Positions 35,053-47,611 are shown, counted from the first letter of the stretch. The stretch: 64,000 bases of DNA from Ectobius pallidus (GCA_964059195.1 CAXKWD010000003.1:18272606-18336605); one strand, 5' to 3'. The notes: generated by a model from the letters alone, not told the origin. A program made the numbers and translations.

Positions 35053-36700
35053 ATTTATTTATTTATTTATTGTACTAAGAATATTACAGGCTAATGCCCA
35101 ATTACAATATTCTCGCTTACAGTAATACACCAGATTCAAAAATTCAGGTGATATTCAATATAATTAAGCTAATGCTACAACAATAAGAAAATAAAAATAA
35201 AAAATAAACTCACAGAAAAGAAAATCAGTAACACAAACAATATGACAATTACACAAGGGAACATAATATGAAAAAACAAATAATAATATAAATAATAATA
35301 CAATAGTTTTGGAGGAAAATATACATATCAGAAAGATTCAAGTAAAGAAAATGACATGGAGCAAAATTTAATAATTATTGTTTTAAAATTTTCAAATTTT
35401 TTTCACATATATTTTTAAACCGCTTATTGTTAGTATTAAAAATATCTATATTGTCCATTTTGTACAACTGATTGTATAGTCGGAGTACATTATAAAGAGG
35501 AGAATTATTATGAGAGTCAGTGTTTACTTTTGGGATGAAAAAAAGATTATGCAATTTATGAGATCTATAATGTGGAACATAAAAATATATTTCTTTGAGA
35601 ATATTAACATCATCTATTTCATTATTAATTAATTTGTATAAAAACAACAATGCATGAATATTTCGTCTGTGTGATAATTCAGGGATATTGAAATACTGTA
35701 ACATAGTTGAATATGATTCAAATTTAGGATAGTAGTTAAACTGTCTGAAATACGTATATTTTAGAAATTTATTTTGAATGGACTCTATCAATTTCCTGTA
35801 TTTAATGGTAGTAGGATTCCAAATTAATGAGCAATATTGTAATTTTGGTCTGACAATGGTTCTGTATAGTCTAAATAATGTACTTATACTACAATATTTT
35901 GAGTTTCTGATAATAAATCCAAGATTTTTAAGAGTTTTACAAATAATATTAATAATATGATTCGAGAAAGTTAAATTATTGTTAAATAATATACCTAAAT
36001 CATTCATAGTAGTAATTTTGTTCAACTGAATACCATTAATACAATAATGCCATGCAATATTATTTTTAGATCTGGAGAAAGTCATAATTTTGCATTTTTT
36101 AATGTTTAAAGGTAATTTATTATGTCCACTCCATTCACTTAATTTATTTAAATCATTCTGCAGTTCCATACAATCATTAGGACTCAAAATTGATTTAATT
36201 AATTTTATATCATCAGCAAATGCACTAATATTTGAAAAACAGCCCTGATCAAAGATGTCATTAATAAATAGGAGAAAAAATAAAGGACCTAGATTTGATC
36301 CCTGAGGAACACCAGAATTGACCGTTATTAGTTTTGATAAATGACATTTATATGACACAACCTGTGATCTGTTGCTTAAATATGAAACAATAAGTGTTAG
36401 CAAGGGTGAGGCAAAATTATAGTCCGTTAGTTTGTTAATTAAAATGTCATGATCTACTTTATCGAACGCTTTTTGAAAGTCAGTATATATCACATCGACT
36501 TGTTTTCTTTTATCTAATCCTGATGAAACATAGTGTGTAAAATTCAAAAGATTTGTGAGCGTTGATCTTCTAGGCATGAATCCATGTTGATTTGTAGAAA
36601 TATTAATTTTTACGTGATTGAAGATATGGATATATAATATGCTTTCAAATATTTTAGCAGGTGCTGATAATAAGGATATTGGTCTGTAGTTTTCCACTAC
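35053..36700 (-). mobile_element. LINE C, 5'-truncated, inserted into LINE J
   Basis: A 1.65-kb insertion begins (minus strand) exactly at the RT motif ENYRPISLLSAPAKIFE and ends in AAAT repeats at 35053-35070. Its RT is intact by motif: YTDFQKAFDKVDH (A), SGVPQGSNLGPLFFLLFIND (B), SAFADDIKLIKS (C), then the usual MNDLGILFNNNLTFSNHI and LQYCSLIWNPTTIKYRKLIE tail, stopping at 35375. The roughly 320-bp 3' UTR lies at 35053-35374. Clade is Jockey/CR1 superfamily. No target duplication longer than a base or two is visible at the junctions. Confidence 0.85.
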
Positions 36701-36946
36701 AGGTAGGCAATAATGTTTAATTTTATTACGGACAATGACTGCTGTTCCACCATGGGCAGCTCCATCAGGATGCTGCGTATTATAAACAGTATAACCTGGT
36801 ATATTTAAGTAGCTTTTATCAGTAAAGTGTAATTCCGAAATTAACATTACGTCTATGCTGTTAACATGTAGGAACAATATTACTTCTTGTCGATGTTGAA
36901 GTAGACCATTTGCATTCCAGAGAGCTATGTTACATATGCAAGCCAT
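36701..36946 (-). pseudogene. Jockey-type LINE (J): endonuclease N-terminus
   Basis: The frame opens with MACICNIALWNANGLLQHRQ and continues with DVMLISELHFTDKSYLNI and HGGTAVIVRNKIKHYCLP. This is the start of a LINE endonuclease (N of WNANG and E of SELH are the expected catalytic residues). At 36701/36700 it runs without a stop into LINE C. The gag frame ends two bases upstream. Confidence 0.85.
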
Positions 36947-36948
36947 AA

Positions 36949-37674
36949 TTATTTGATTTTGGACACAATGACAGAGAGCAGGTTAAGTAGTGATCCTATT
37001 TGTTCAGCTTGCTGTTTGAGTAGATTTTTAAATTTGAGGAATGATTGTTGAATAATAGTTGCGACATCAATTTCATTGTGTTTGACTGCTTGGACATAAT
37101 TATAGGAGGAAGAAAACGGAGGATGTGAGGAAGAATGCAAAGGCGGAAAATCTGCAGCATTTGGCTTTGGTTGACTGGACGAAGGTGAAGTTACTGGTCT
37201 CGAGGTAGTCGGATATCTCCTACTTATAATATCCCGATAAATTGAGCATCCTTTGTAATTGGCTGGGTGACTTCCCGAACAAAGAGCACATGTTGCAGGA
37301 GTAGAACGGTTCTTCCGACATGTTTCAGATAGATAGTAATCTCCACACTTTACACATCTAGGAGATCTCTTGCAGTACTTTTTTGTGTGCCCATACATCT
37401 GGCATCGCATACATTGGACTAAATCCTTCTTTTTATAAGGCGCTTCAAATGTAATTTTTGCATGCATCAAAGAGTCAATTTTATAGATATCTTTATTATT
37501 CGCCTGGGGTTCTAGGTCAACATAAAATAGAGGCAATGGCTCCTTGGAAACTCTGTGTCGAATATTGTAATTATTGCGAACCCTATGTCCTTGTTCCTGT
37601 AATTCCGAAATAATGGATGGTACATCTACAGAATGGTGCATATTGCGAAGGACAACCCTAAAAGCTCGTTCTTG
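36949..37674 (-). pseudogene. Jockey-type LINE (J): gag-like ORF1, 5'-truncated
   Basis: The minus-strand frame starts in the middle of ORF1 (ERAFRVVLRNMHHSVDV near 37674) and carries CMRCQMYGHTKKYCKRSPRC, CVKCGDYYLSETC and CALCSGSHPANYKGC, a triple CCHC-type zinc-knuckle array for RNA binding. A Pro/Ser-rich stretch follows. The N-terminal part is missing, so the element is truncated at about 37690. ORF1 of this family normally coats the LINE RNA. Confidence 0.8.
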
Positions 37675-37690
37675 TTTTATTTCTTACGTG

Positions 37691-37940
37691 TGGTACGTCT
37701 ATTAAATTTTGTTTAACAAATAGATTTCATTTTAGTTTCTTTCTATTAGTTGCTTCTCTCCCTTGTTTCATATGTTTCAGACAGATACTTTGTTTGATAC
37801 GTATTTGTATACTTTATTATAATTTGTGCAGTGTCTATTCTATTATACCAATAACTAAGTCTGTCAATTATGTATTTTTGACTGTCCTTTATGCGAGCCA
37901 TTTGGCACATTGAGGCCTAAAATAAATAAATAAATAAAAT
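37691..37940 (+). mobile_element. Probable LINE 3' UTR ending in (AAAT)n
   Basis: The run of AAAT units at 37919-37938 after TTTGGCACATTGAGGCCT looks like the 3' end of a plus-strand, heavily 5'-truncated LINE. No coding sequence remains. Confidence 0.4.
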
Positions 37941-39365
37941 ATCTAGCCAATACATTTCCTCTAGCCTCCATACGTAGGTCTTTGAAACGCTGAAGACTAT
38001 GATTCTTCGAACTTGGCTATCAACCGGAGAGACGTTCACTCTTCTTGCACACAAGGAAATCCTGAAAAATCATTTACGAAATTATTATTTAACACTGAGT
38101 AAACATATAGCACCAAACATATCATCTGACAATTTGACACCTCAAATTAACCAAAACGAGCCTTCGGTAGCTCTAGACTGTGGATCCGACAACAAGCCCA
38201 GCTCGCTATGTTAGTGAAACAGCGAGTACCAGAAGATCAGATCAGCCGCGATATTAGTTACAACTTCCGCAGGTGAGCAGTAAAATTGAGTACGATGAAC
38301 ACCAGGATTGTCGTGGGTTTTTTATCAACGTAAACTTTAGGAACGACGAGAACATCACGTCCGACCATGTTTCCCAGAAACATTGGCTCGACGTGCAGTT
38401 CAGTCGCGATGCTAAGTCGAACTTTGCGAACCCAACGCCGTCGTTCAATCGCCGTTTTAGCTGAACCCCCGTAAGTGACCACTAATTTTTTGGAACGGCT
38501 AGCACATCACGTCTGGCCACGTTGAACAAAAACATAGGTTGACAAGGTGCTGAAGTCTCCACGTTAGTCAAAGTATAACGAAACATTTTACTCAACTTAA
38601 ATTTTTTGGCGTTGAAATCCATTTCTCTGCCGCAGCTGTCAAACATCTGGAGAAAAATAACGTTCATCTAATTAGCATTCGTGATTTTAAGTAAGTTAAA
38701 GACAACAAAATTGATAATAATCCTAAAGGTCATAATTCATTTTAAATACGACGAGCCCCTCACATCTTAAGTTTTTACATCCCAGAAAAGCAGCTCAAGC
38801 ATCGTATTTACAATCCGTAACACGTTACGAGTTTTAGATACGAGACGAGCACTTCAATTCTGGGTGTGTTTAACAATCCTAAAAGGGAGCTCGAGCCATC
38901 GTATTGGCTAAACTTCCGTATGTGAGCAATAATTTTAGATATGACGAGCACTTGAAGTCTTTCATGTAACTTATACTTTAGATCTGTTGAACACCGCTGA
39001 GCATAAACCCGCCTGAAGTTTAAATAATTACAAGTTAGCATACCCCGTCGAAAGAGAGGGAGTACCTTAATTTGTTTCTTTAATGCTAGGATGCTTAATG
39101 TATGATAACGGAATATTTTACTCAACTTATATTTTTTTGGCGTTGAATTCCATTTCTCTGGCGCAGCTGTCAAACATCTGAGGATAAATAACGTTTAATC
39201 CAATTAGCATTCGTGATTTTAGGTAAGTTAAAGGCAACAAAATTGTTAATATTGCTAAAGGGCAGTTGCCTAGTTACCATACACCCATTATTCTTTACCA
39301 ACAATGGACACTGATATGAAATTACTTAGGAGGTTCACTGACTTATTATTCATCCACTTCAGCGT
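37941..39365. repeat. Unrecognised dispersed repeat, family X copy 1
   Basis: About 1.4 kb shared in order with 47100-47611 + 53684-54176 + 60788-61095, and more distantly with 41860-42735. Inside it, a degenerate unit of roughly 110 bp recurs, with a core like ACGACGAGCAC..CA..TCTGGCCATGTT and a CTTCCGTAAGTGAGCA segment. On the minus strand these units give short related peptides but no long frame. It contains the empty sites for both LTR retrotransposons. No match to a known transposon type. Confidence 0.65.
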
Positions 39366-39637
39366 AGTCAGGCCATTGATACTTAGATGGTAGGCTTTAT
39401 CCGCTTATCATGTTCTTATCTGGAGAAAATGAGTTAAGCATAACTAGGATTGGTATGTGCTGTTCCACAAGATCAGACATTTCTCATTTGTATTTCGAAT
39501 AAATTAATATTAAGGTTCATAATTTCGAAATATAGTCTGACAAAATTCTTCGGGCATTTTCGTTACAAAATATACTCCCTTAAGTTTAAAATTATGAATT
39601 CTTTTCCACCTTCAAGCACTAGTATTTTATATTGATA

Positions 39638-40227
39638 CTAGCATGTGCCCGCGGCTTCGCCCGCGATAATTATTTCAAAAATTAAAAATTAAGAGCATAA
39701 TAGTTAAATCATTATATTTATTAACACCTAAATCACGTGGACTACATACCACGATTAGATAGCATCGCCTGGTAAAAGAGACCTCAGATTCGAGTTCCTT
39801 GGTCCAGAAAACCCCTGTATAGTGAGTTTCGTCCAAATAAAACAATGTTTGACCATATTAGGGCTTACAACATTCAAGCGATCGCGAAAGTTTAATTTCC
39901 AAGGTATGACAAAAATAGACAAAGCCAACTGTAATTGTCAAACTTCCATTCAATTTAATTCCAAACCCATCTGAAACCCACTGGCAACAATATGTTTTAA
40001 TGCCAAATGTGATTCGGATTCGATAATTCTGTGTAAAAAGGGATTAAGTATTCTCAAAAACATTTGATTTTTGGCATTTAAAATCAGAATTTTTCAAAAT
40101 CCTTTCTTAGTGAGCACCTACATTATGAAACGAAGGTACTGTCAAAATTCCAAATCTCTACCTGTTATAGTTTAGGCTCTACGTTGATTCCTGTCAGTCA
40201 GGACAAAGCCTTTTATATATATAGAGA
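39638..40227 (-). mobile_element. Chimeric Helitron (family 1 / family 2)
   Basis: The left 300 bp (39638-39937), including the CTAG and CCCGCGGCTTCGCCCGCG block, is family 1. From about 39938 the sequence switches to family 2 (as at 20560-20826) and ends in its TATATATATAGAGA|T 5' end. Both outer ends are structurally complete, with A and T target bases. Confidence 0.75.
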
Positions 40228-41859
40228 TTGGAATAATAGGGTGCTGATGGAGAATTCCTAGATAGCTTATAATACCTGGTTTTATTATTTTTTATACAGT
40301 GTTTTATATTATATATATACAAGATAAATTTTTAGGCATGTGTTGTAGAAGAAACGTCAGGTTAAAATCTATGTACAAAAATATTCTTCTATCAACAGTC
40401 ACAATATTAAAATTAATCAGGTGTGTCGTCAGTAGTTAAAAATATGTGCTTGAAGGTGGAAAAGAATCCATAATTTTAGACTTACTATTAGCACTAGAGT
40501 CACAAAATGAAATTTATCGATACACCCCCTTTATAATATGATTATGTATATTGCAAACATAGGTAGATAAATTACTGTTATTGTACATTGGGACATACAC
40601 ATCACAAGGATTAAAAGTCATTCTACTTCAGTAAATCCAATACACAGAGTGTTGATGAATAAAACCGAAATATTTTACCTGTCTATATAGGGGACAAAGA
40701 GAAGCAACTTTTATTGGAGATATTTGTTCTGTAACGTAAAACGTGTATGTAACAGGGCATTAAATACATTTCAATTTGGTGCTTAAAAGTCAATAATGAA
40801 GAGAAATAGGTTAACATTTTCATTAAATTGACCTCATGCCTTCTTAATGATCGACAAAAACCTAATTCTTAATCACTCATCAATAGCCATATCATAATTT
40901 AGTGTTTTCATAATTTGAAAATTTACAGACTAATCACATGACTGGCAGTCACTGAATTAGATTTTGTTTTGTTTATAACTCCAGTGTTAACAACGAAGTT
41001 GCTTTGTTTTGCATTTTTTTCAAATGTTAGAACTTAGTGGCGTCCATACCCTGAGAGAATTTATGCAGTAACAGGAAAAATTGAATCCATAGAGCAAAAG
41101 TTTCCTTTCAAAAGTTGCTTGTCTATGTACCTTCTATAGACAGGTAAAAAATTTCAGTATTTACACTCTGTATGTTCTAAAACAATAAGTAACAGTTTTG
41201 CTTTTTCCTATAGTTAACATAAGCTCCATTTTGTATTTGACATATGCAACACATTTTTCTGTTAACACCCGTAACAGTGCATTTTCGCCCCAAGATCCAT
41301 TTAATAAAATACGCGTATGGATATTATCACCACACGAAATATCTGCACTAATATCATGGTCACTCTGTATATTATGCTATATAAGTTCTGAGTGAGGCAA
41401 CATAATATGTACAATGAAACAATGTTTGTTCTGTCTTTAAATTTGCACTCCATTAAAATTACTGTACAGGCTTATTCTGTTTTTTTTCTCTCTAAAGTGG
41501 AGTCCAGATCTGTTGAATATTCATCAGACGCATTTCAGCATACGATATGCCATCTTCAATTCTTTTTCTAAGTAAACAGAACCTCTTGCCCTAATCTATA
41601 ATGGTGTGCAGCCGGGTGTTTATTATATATTTTATGTTAGCATTTTAGTTGTGGATGTGAATTAAGACAGTTAAGGGAGTAAGGTTGCGTGTTTTATCAA
41701 GATTTTAAACCTATATTACACCCTTACTGGAAGAATGAAAATCATTAAGACTAAGATTTTAACATTTGAATATAGCCTATTGCCAGAAGGAACTGAAATT
41801 TAGGTAACATACATATTAAGGAACGTAGTTTTTAAATTTCACAGCTTACCCCGTTATAA
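40228..41859. other. No gene recognised
   Basis: 1.6 kb of AT-rich sequence; the 65-codon frame at 41198 has no recognisable features. Confidence 0.45.
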
Positions 41860-42735
41860 ATGGATAGCCAATATATTTCCTCTACCCTGCATACGTCGGC
41901 ATATAAAACGCTGAAGACTATCAAACTTGAAACCTGGATGTTGGTTCGACAGACGTCCACTTAAACTCCACACTAGGAAAAACTGAAAAATGAGTAATAA
42001 TTTGCTATTAAATACTGGATATATCCGAAATCAAAGCAACTGTTAGCACTAATTTTAGGTACGACCTCAAATCTGGCCATGTTTAACAAGAACATAAGTC
42101 GGACAAGCTGAAGCCTTCATGTTAATCAAACCACGTACCTGAAAAGCAGTTCAAGCCATTGTATTGGCTGAAACGAATTTTATGTACGACGAGCCCCTCA
42201 CATCTTGTTAATTTGAAAATCCCAGAAAAGCAGCTCAAGCATCGTAATTTATACAACAATCCGTACAACTTTTACGAATCTTAGATACGAGACGAGCACC
42301 TCAAATCTGGGTGAGTTTGAACAATCCGAAAGGAGCTCGAGTCATCGTATTGGCTAAACTTCAGTAAGTGAGCAATAGTTTTTGACATGACGAGCACTTG
42401 AAGTCTTTCATGTAACTTATACTTTAGATCTGTTGAACACTTAACTCTGGCCACCGCTGAGCATAAACTAACCTTAAGTATAAATAATTACAAGTTAGCA
42501 TACCCCAGCGAAAGAGAGGGAGTACCTTGATTTTTTCCTTAATGCAAAGATGCTTAAAGTATGATATCGGAATATTTTACTTAGCTTATATTTCTTGGCG
42601 TTAAATTCCATTTCTCTACCGCTGCTGTCCAACTTCCGGAGAAAAATAACTTTCCTGTAATTAACATTTGTGATTTTCATGAGTAACAAAACAGCATCGT
42701 TCATATTTCATAGGGCCAGTTGCCTAGTTACCGTG
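41860..42735. repeat. Family X copy 2, diverged
   Basis: Starts GATAGCCAATATATTTCCTC, parallel to the start of copy 1, then carries the same CGACGAGC units, the GAAAGAGAGGGAGTACCTT block and the TTGGCGTTAAATTCCATTTC block, with several deletions relative to copy 1. Confidence 0.6.
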
Positions 42736-42846
42736 TTTTACTGTGCGTTCTTAATATGTTTATTGTTTACTTGGCTTTGAGCATCGGGGCCCTTCACTGA
42801 TAATCAATATTACGCTGGTTGCTTATTTCTCAGTAGTTGGGTTATG

Positions 42847-42861
42847 GTGATGATGATGATA

Positions 42862-42924
<63 letters not shown>
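42847..42924. repeat. GAT/AAT trinucleotide microsatellite
   Basis: Several GAT units followed by a long uninterrupted AAT run. Confidence 0.95.
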
Positions 42925-42925
<1 letters not shown>

Positions 42926-43720
42926 GGGATGACCAAAGCGATGAGAGTGAATTTCTAAACTTATCCTATAAACTTGAAATTTTGCACACTTTGTTGCAAA
43001 TTTGTTTTTGATATATCAATAGTTTAATTTAATTTTTTAAAATCAATATTAAAAGTGATCTTCTCCGAAAGATATTATGAGCTTACGAACTTGATTTTTT
43101 AGAGGAGATTCTTTGATGTTTACAAATTTCCTGATGGATTTTTTTAAATTGTTTATACTTTTTGTTTAAAAATATTCTACCCAGAAAATTAAAACTGTGT
43201 ATGATTAGGCCTATACGAAATAATATTCTTTCAAAAAAGTACTGAGGCATATACTAAAAATATGATTGGTAATCCTATTACACACATTATAAAGTACATT
43301 GTGAAAGAAATAATTGTATATCTAACTGCTTGGGATTTTGAATATTACAAAATAATATACAAAATGATACTAAGAAAACAGGCGATTAATGTATGTAGTT
43401 TGAAGCGCGCTGAGGTTTAAAAATGGTGTCAAAAGCACCTGTTCCATGCGTCTAAAAGGCATAGAATTTTGCACAGTTATACTTCAGAGTATTCTTAATT
43501 TTTTACACTAAGATCGAAAATAGCATTTCTTTGCACCAAAGAGGCTAAATCAACACTTCTGTCATTCGTTCTGATTACAACTTTCGTTATAAGTAGAAAT
43601 GGTTAACCCAGTATTACTCCACACTAGGTTTGATTTAACATGCGTTTTCTTCTTTTATAGCTTTTAAATACAATTCAAACCCATGGATTAAACTTAGGTA
43701 AGATTCTATGTAACCATTTT

Positions 43721-44211
43721 AACATTTGAGGGCAATAAAGCCAAAGTGGTGTAAGTCATGTTTTTAAAAACTTTAGCCTAAGTATTGCAATGCAATGTTG
43801 AGGTATAGATCTGTTAAAAGAAAGATTGGTGTAAGTCCTAGTTGTGTTCATCCACTTACAAATGGCAGCAGAAGTTTCACTGGTGAATGAAACAGCTGCT
43901 TTGTTAACAGCCATAGTGTAGCAGAATGTCAGTTCAAGACCTTAAGTCTACAAAGAATCTTGAACAACCCATTACAAAGAGAGATAAAAATGTCACGAAC
44001 GAATCGATGTCAATATAAAATACTAAAAAATACTTGAATTATTTTCAGTGATAATCATAATGAAATAATGACACCTTCTGGCAATGTACAACACAAAAAA
44101 AGTGTCAACAATTTCTTGTGTAATTTATTATAATGAATCTAACAAAACTTCTGTTTCTCAGAATGCATAAAGCATGACTTACACCACTTTGGCTTTAACC
44201 CCCTCATTTGA
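43721..44211. mobile_element. TIR element with AGCCAAAGTGGTGTAAGTCA ends
   Basis: AAAGCCAAAGTGGTGTAAGT at 43737 and its exact inverse at 44172-44198 are 490 bp apart, with weaker pairing extending into CATTTGAGGG on each side. Related GGTGTAAGTC motifs occur internally. The target duplication and superfamily are unclear. Confidence 0.6.
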
Positions 44212-44584
44212 AAAAGCAAATATTGTTATATTTTCTTTTAAAAAGCACAATAGTAAATGGCCTTTCAAAAAAAGTTTTTTTTTTTTTACATGATTCTGGC
44301 ACTGTAAACATCTAATTTCTGTTAGTATATTAAAGTTACTATTATTTTTATTTTATTTTTTATTTTTACTTTCTTTCATTATTGTTGATATTAATGTCTA
44401 TTATTATTATTTATTCTTATTAGTTGTAACATTTATTATTATTACTATTATTAATATATGGGCTGGGCATGTTTCGCGCATGAGGGAGGAAAGACATCTC
44501 AAAAGTATTGACTGCGAGACCCGAAGGGAAGTCAAGGGCAATCAGTCATAGGAGAGAGTTTCCATCTGGCGCTGTGAAGTGAAC

Positions 44585-44657
44585 TCTGGCTTAGCTCAGT
44601 TGGTAGAGCATTGGCAAGGATAGCCAAAGTTCCTGGGTTCAAATCCCAGTGTCAGAG
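44585..44657 (+). repeat. tRNA-like unit with complete cloverleaf (SINE head)
   Basis: Seventy-three nucleotides fold as a cloverleaf: acceptor TCTGGCT with TGTCAGA (one mismatch, one G-U), D stem GCTC/GAGC, anticodon stem TTGGC/GCCAA with a seven-base loop AAGGATA, and T stem CTGGG/CCCAG with TTCAAAT. The would-be anticodon is GGA (Ser), but the long variable arm of tRNA-Ser is missing and base 33 is A and not T. A second copy at 5866 shares the sequence upstream of the tRNA, so this is a dispersed SINE and not a tRNA gene. Confidence 0.6.
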
Positions 44658-44739
44658 GAATTTTTCTCCTATAATGTTATCATATAATGTCCAACAGAGA
44701 CAATACTCTATGGTTCATGAATGCATAAGCATAAATCTA

Positions 44740-45075
44740 TCTTACTTAAACGAGTCCAGCGGGCTCGGGTTCGATTCCTCGTCGGGAAAAGTTGCTTACG
44801 TTGTTCCCGAGGATTTTCTCACCTGTGAAATGAATCTCGGGTAACTTTAGGCCATTGCGGTCCCCGGATATTATCGCCTACATTCCATCCACGCCGTGTT
44901 CAGAATGAGTGTATGCAACTGGTGTCTTGTCCTATGAGTTCGTGTTGTCCCCGGAGGTGGCCTGGGATTGGGTCGATCACTCATATGGGAAGGTCCTCCA
45001 TGTACTTGACTGGTTAAAAAAATATGAATGTGATCCAGAGGTCCCGGTCGTGCAAGTATTGGGTAGCAAGAACGT
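44740..45075 (+). repeat. SINE-like repeat with B box
   Basis: CGGGTTCGATTCCTCGTCGG (B box) is followed by TTGTTCCCGAGGATTTTCTC and CATTCCATCCACGCC, a body typical of insect SINEs. The A-box half is weak or missing. Confidence 0.45.
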
Positions 45076-45442
45076 ACCTTCAATATGGAGGTAAAACTAA
45101 AGTGAAGAAAAAGTTACTAAATTCAATTCAAATTAATTTACATTACAACAGTAGCTTATATAAGGTTCTCTCGGGCAGTCACAAAATGTTTCCTGACGTT
45201 ACTAGGCAACCTATAGCATTATGTTTCGTTTATGTTAGAAGGGTCTAAGAAACAGTACACATGTTCTTTGTTGTAAGTCGAAGCAAGTAGCTATTACTGT
45301 ATTAGTACAGTCTGAGGTGAAAAATTAAGAATTTTTTTCTCTCTCTAAATGATCCTGACAATTTTATGTTAATTTTCTATATCCAGAAAATCTTTAAAAT
45401 CTCAATTATTTCGATTTTTATTTCTTGCCGTTTGAACTTCAT

Positions 45443-45540
45443 GGGGGGTACGCCGTAGCGTAGTGGTTGAGGCGCTGCGCTACAAACCGGAAGGTCGCGG
45501 GTTCGATTCCCGATAAGGTTGTTGGAGTTTCATAGGAGGG
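45443..45540 (+). repeat. tRNA-derived SINE, truncated copy
   Basis: GTAGCGTAGTGGTTGAGGCG and GGGTTCGATTCCCG match the SINE at 23398. The body is lost after GTTGGAGTTT. Confidence 0.75.
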
Positions 45541-45948
45541 TAGCTATGTTGGCCAGACTGGGATGAAATTCCACGTAAGATTCAGAGAACTCGTAAAAGC
45601 AATAGCGTGTAGGAAACATTCAGGCAAAAATACAACACGGTTTTGAAACCATAGATAAAGAAATTAACATTTTACATGTCAAAAACAAAAGTAGAATTCT
45701 GGAGAATTTAGACATTTTTCTAGACCAACTTCATAACAAACAGAGAAATTTGAACGTACAACTTGAACTTGTTAATAAAGATAATGTTCTATTTCATACG
45801 GTGTCTAACATTCTTTAGTATTAAATATTTGTGTGTCTACTCTGTGCTCATCTAGCGAAGCTTCAGTTCATGTAAGTAACAGTTAAAGTAGTAGTCATAA
45901 CAAGCGTGAACTTTAGATTACAATTTAGGAAAGTAGCAATTTTTTCTT

Positions 45949-46488
45949 TAGATAAAGAAAAATTTAACAAAAATAAAAACCGAATTAAAAAAATTGATTT
46001 TGAAACAAAAAATGCACTAAAAAGTAAACAACATACAGTTATTGTTATTTTTGGAGTCGGTGTCAGCCAAGGTAGGTAGGTCTAACTAGGCCTACTTAAA
46101 CGTGAAATAGGAATAGGAATACACACGCCGACGGAAAGAAGGAAGCGATACGAATTACTCGTACCATTCGATTTATCTAAATTCATTGAGCTATACCGTC
46201 CTTCTTAAGGCAATTAATTTTTTTCATTATTAGCTAAATTTTCGTATCAAGGTTGCTAGATAGTGTCACAGAATATTGTTATTTGTTCTTTTGTAATTAG
46301 GTTTAATTAGATATTGCTATAATATTGTATTTCCTTGGCTGACACAGACTCCAAAAATAACAATAACTGTATATTATATTGTCCTAATAATTTGATTATT
46401 TTTTACTTTTAAGTGTAATTTTTTGTTTTAAAATCAATTTTTTGAAGTCGGGTTTTATTTTTGTTTAAAATTTTCTTTTATTTCCGAA
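45949..46488. mobile_element. TIR element with about 125-bp inverted arms
   Basis: Left arm 45949-46072 and right arm 46331-46488 pair over GTTATTGTTATTTTTGGAGT..GTGTCAGCCAAGG and through the flanking AT-rich sequence. The spacer is about 260 bp. Another TTTTTTGAAGTCGG end lies at 46911-46924, so a larger composite is possible. Confidence 0.6.
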
Positions 46489-47099
46489 TTTTTAGTGAAT
46501 CTGAATGCTCTCGCTGTAATAATAATATTAGGAGAAGAAAAATTCCAGCAACTGCATATTGGAATAAAATGACTCCCGCAGGAATACCACCTGAATTAGC
46601 CAATTTGACAAGCATTTTTTTTTGTCGGATCGTACTGTTTTTAAAAATCGTTAAACTTAATAATCGTTTCAGTCAAAATTGGTGTAAAGGGCAGGTAATT
46701 TGCTATATTATAAACAAAATTCGAGCCCATAAAAAATTTCATCCCCTATTTATTCATCCTTATTTCACTCTTAGGGGTGGTATTTTTTCTTCAAATTTAA
46801 ATGGGACCAAACGGGAAGTATACCCTCCCAAACAAAAATCGGTTCTTAAATGACGGAGTTCTGAGGTAACAAACATAGGCTAAAAAAATCAACCCAATTG
46901 AGAACCTCCTTTTTTGAAGTCGGTTAATAAAGGTGAATTCATGATGTAATTTTATATGACTTATTTTACTACAATAAATAATAATTATTACATGTAATTC
47001 ATAAATCCCTAACTTATCCCTCACGGCAAATCGGAATAGTAGGCCTACTATAAAAATTACAAAAGAATAGAAACAGAACTTTGTACAGTCTATTGACAT

Positions 47100-47611
47100 T
47101 CAATTGAAATTAAATCCTGAAAAATTATTTACGAAATTATTATTTAATACTGAGTAAACATATAGCACCAAACATATCGTCTGACAATTTAACACCTCAA
47201 ATTAACAAGAAAACAGCTCGAGCCTTCGTTAGCTCTAGACTGTGGATCCGACAACAAGCTCAAGTCGCTATGTAAGTGAAACAGCGAGTACCAGAAGAGC
47301 AGATTAGCCGCGATATTAGCTACAACTTCCGTAGGTGAGCAGTAAAATTCAGTACGATGAGCACTAGAACGTGGGTTATATCAACGTAAACTTTAGGAAC
47401 GACGAGATCAGTCGCGATGCTAAGTCGAACTTTGCGAACCCAACTCCGCAGATCAATCGCCGTTTTAGCTGAACCCCCGTAAGTGAACACTAATTTTAGG
47501 AACGGCGAGCACATCACGTCTGGCCACGTCGAACAAAAACATAGGTTGACAAGGTGCTGAAGTCTCCACATTAGTCAAAGTATAACGAAACATTTTACTC
47601 AGCTTATATTT
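47100..47611. repeat. Family X copy 3, left part
   Basis: Collinear with 38060-38590 of copy 1 with small deletions. It ends in CTTATATTT, the ATTT being one copy of the target duplication of the LTR element that follows. The copy resumes at 53684 and again at 60788. Confidence 0.75.

Noticed and set aside
38254..38482. Paired ORFs on both strands in family X
   Set aside because: Short, overlapping in three frames, and not conserved as open frames in the other copies.
44585..44657. Functional tRNA-Ser gene
   Set aside because: No long variable arm, A instead of U at position 33, and a second copy at 5866 shares upstream sequence, as expected for a SINE.
46461..46853. 130-codon plus-strand ORF
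   Set aside because: It starts in the arm of a TIR element and has no recognisable domain or consistent composition; likely chance in AT-rich DNA.
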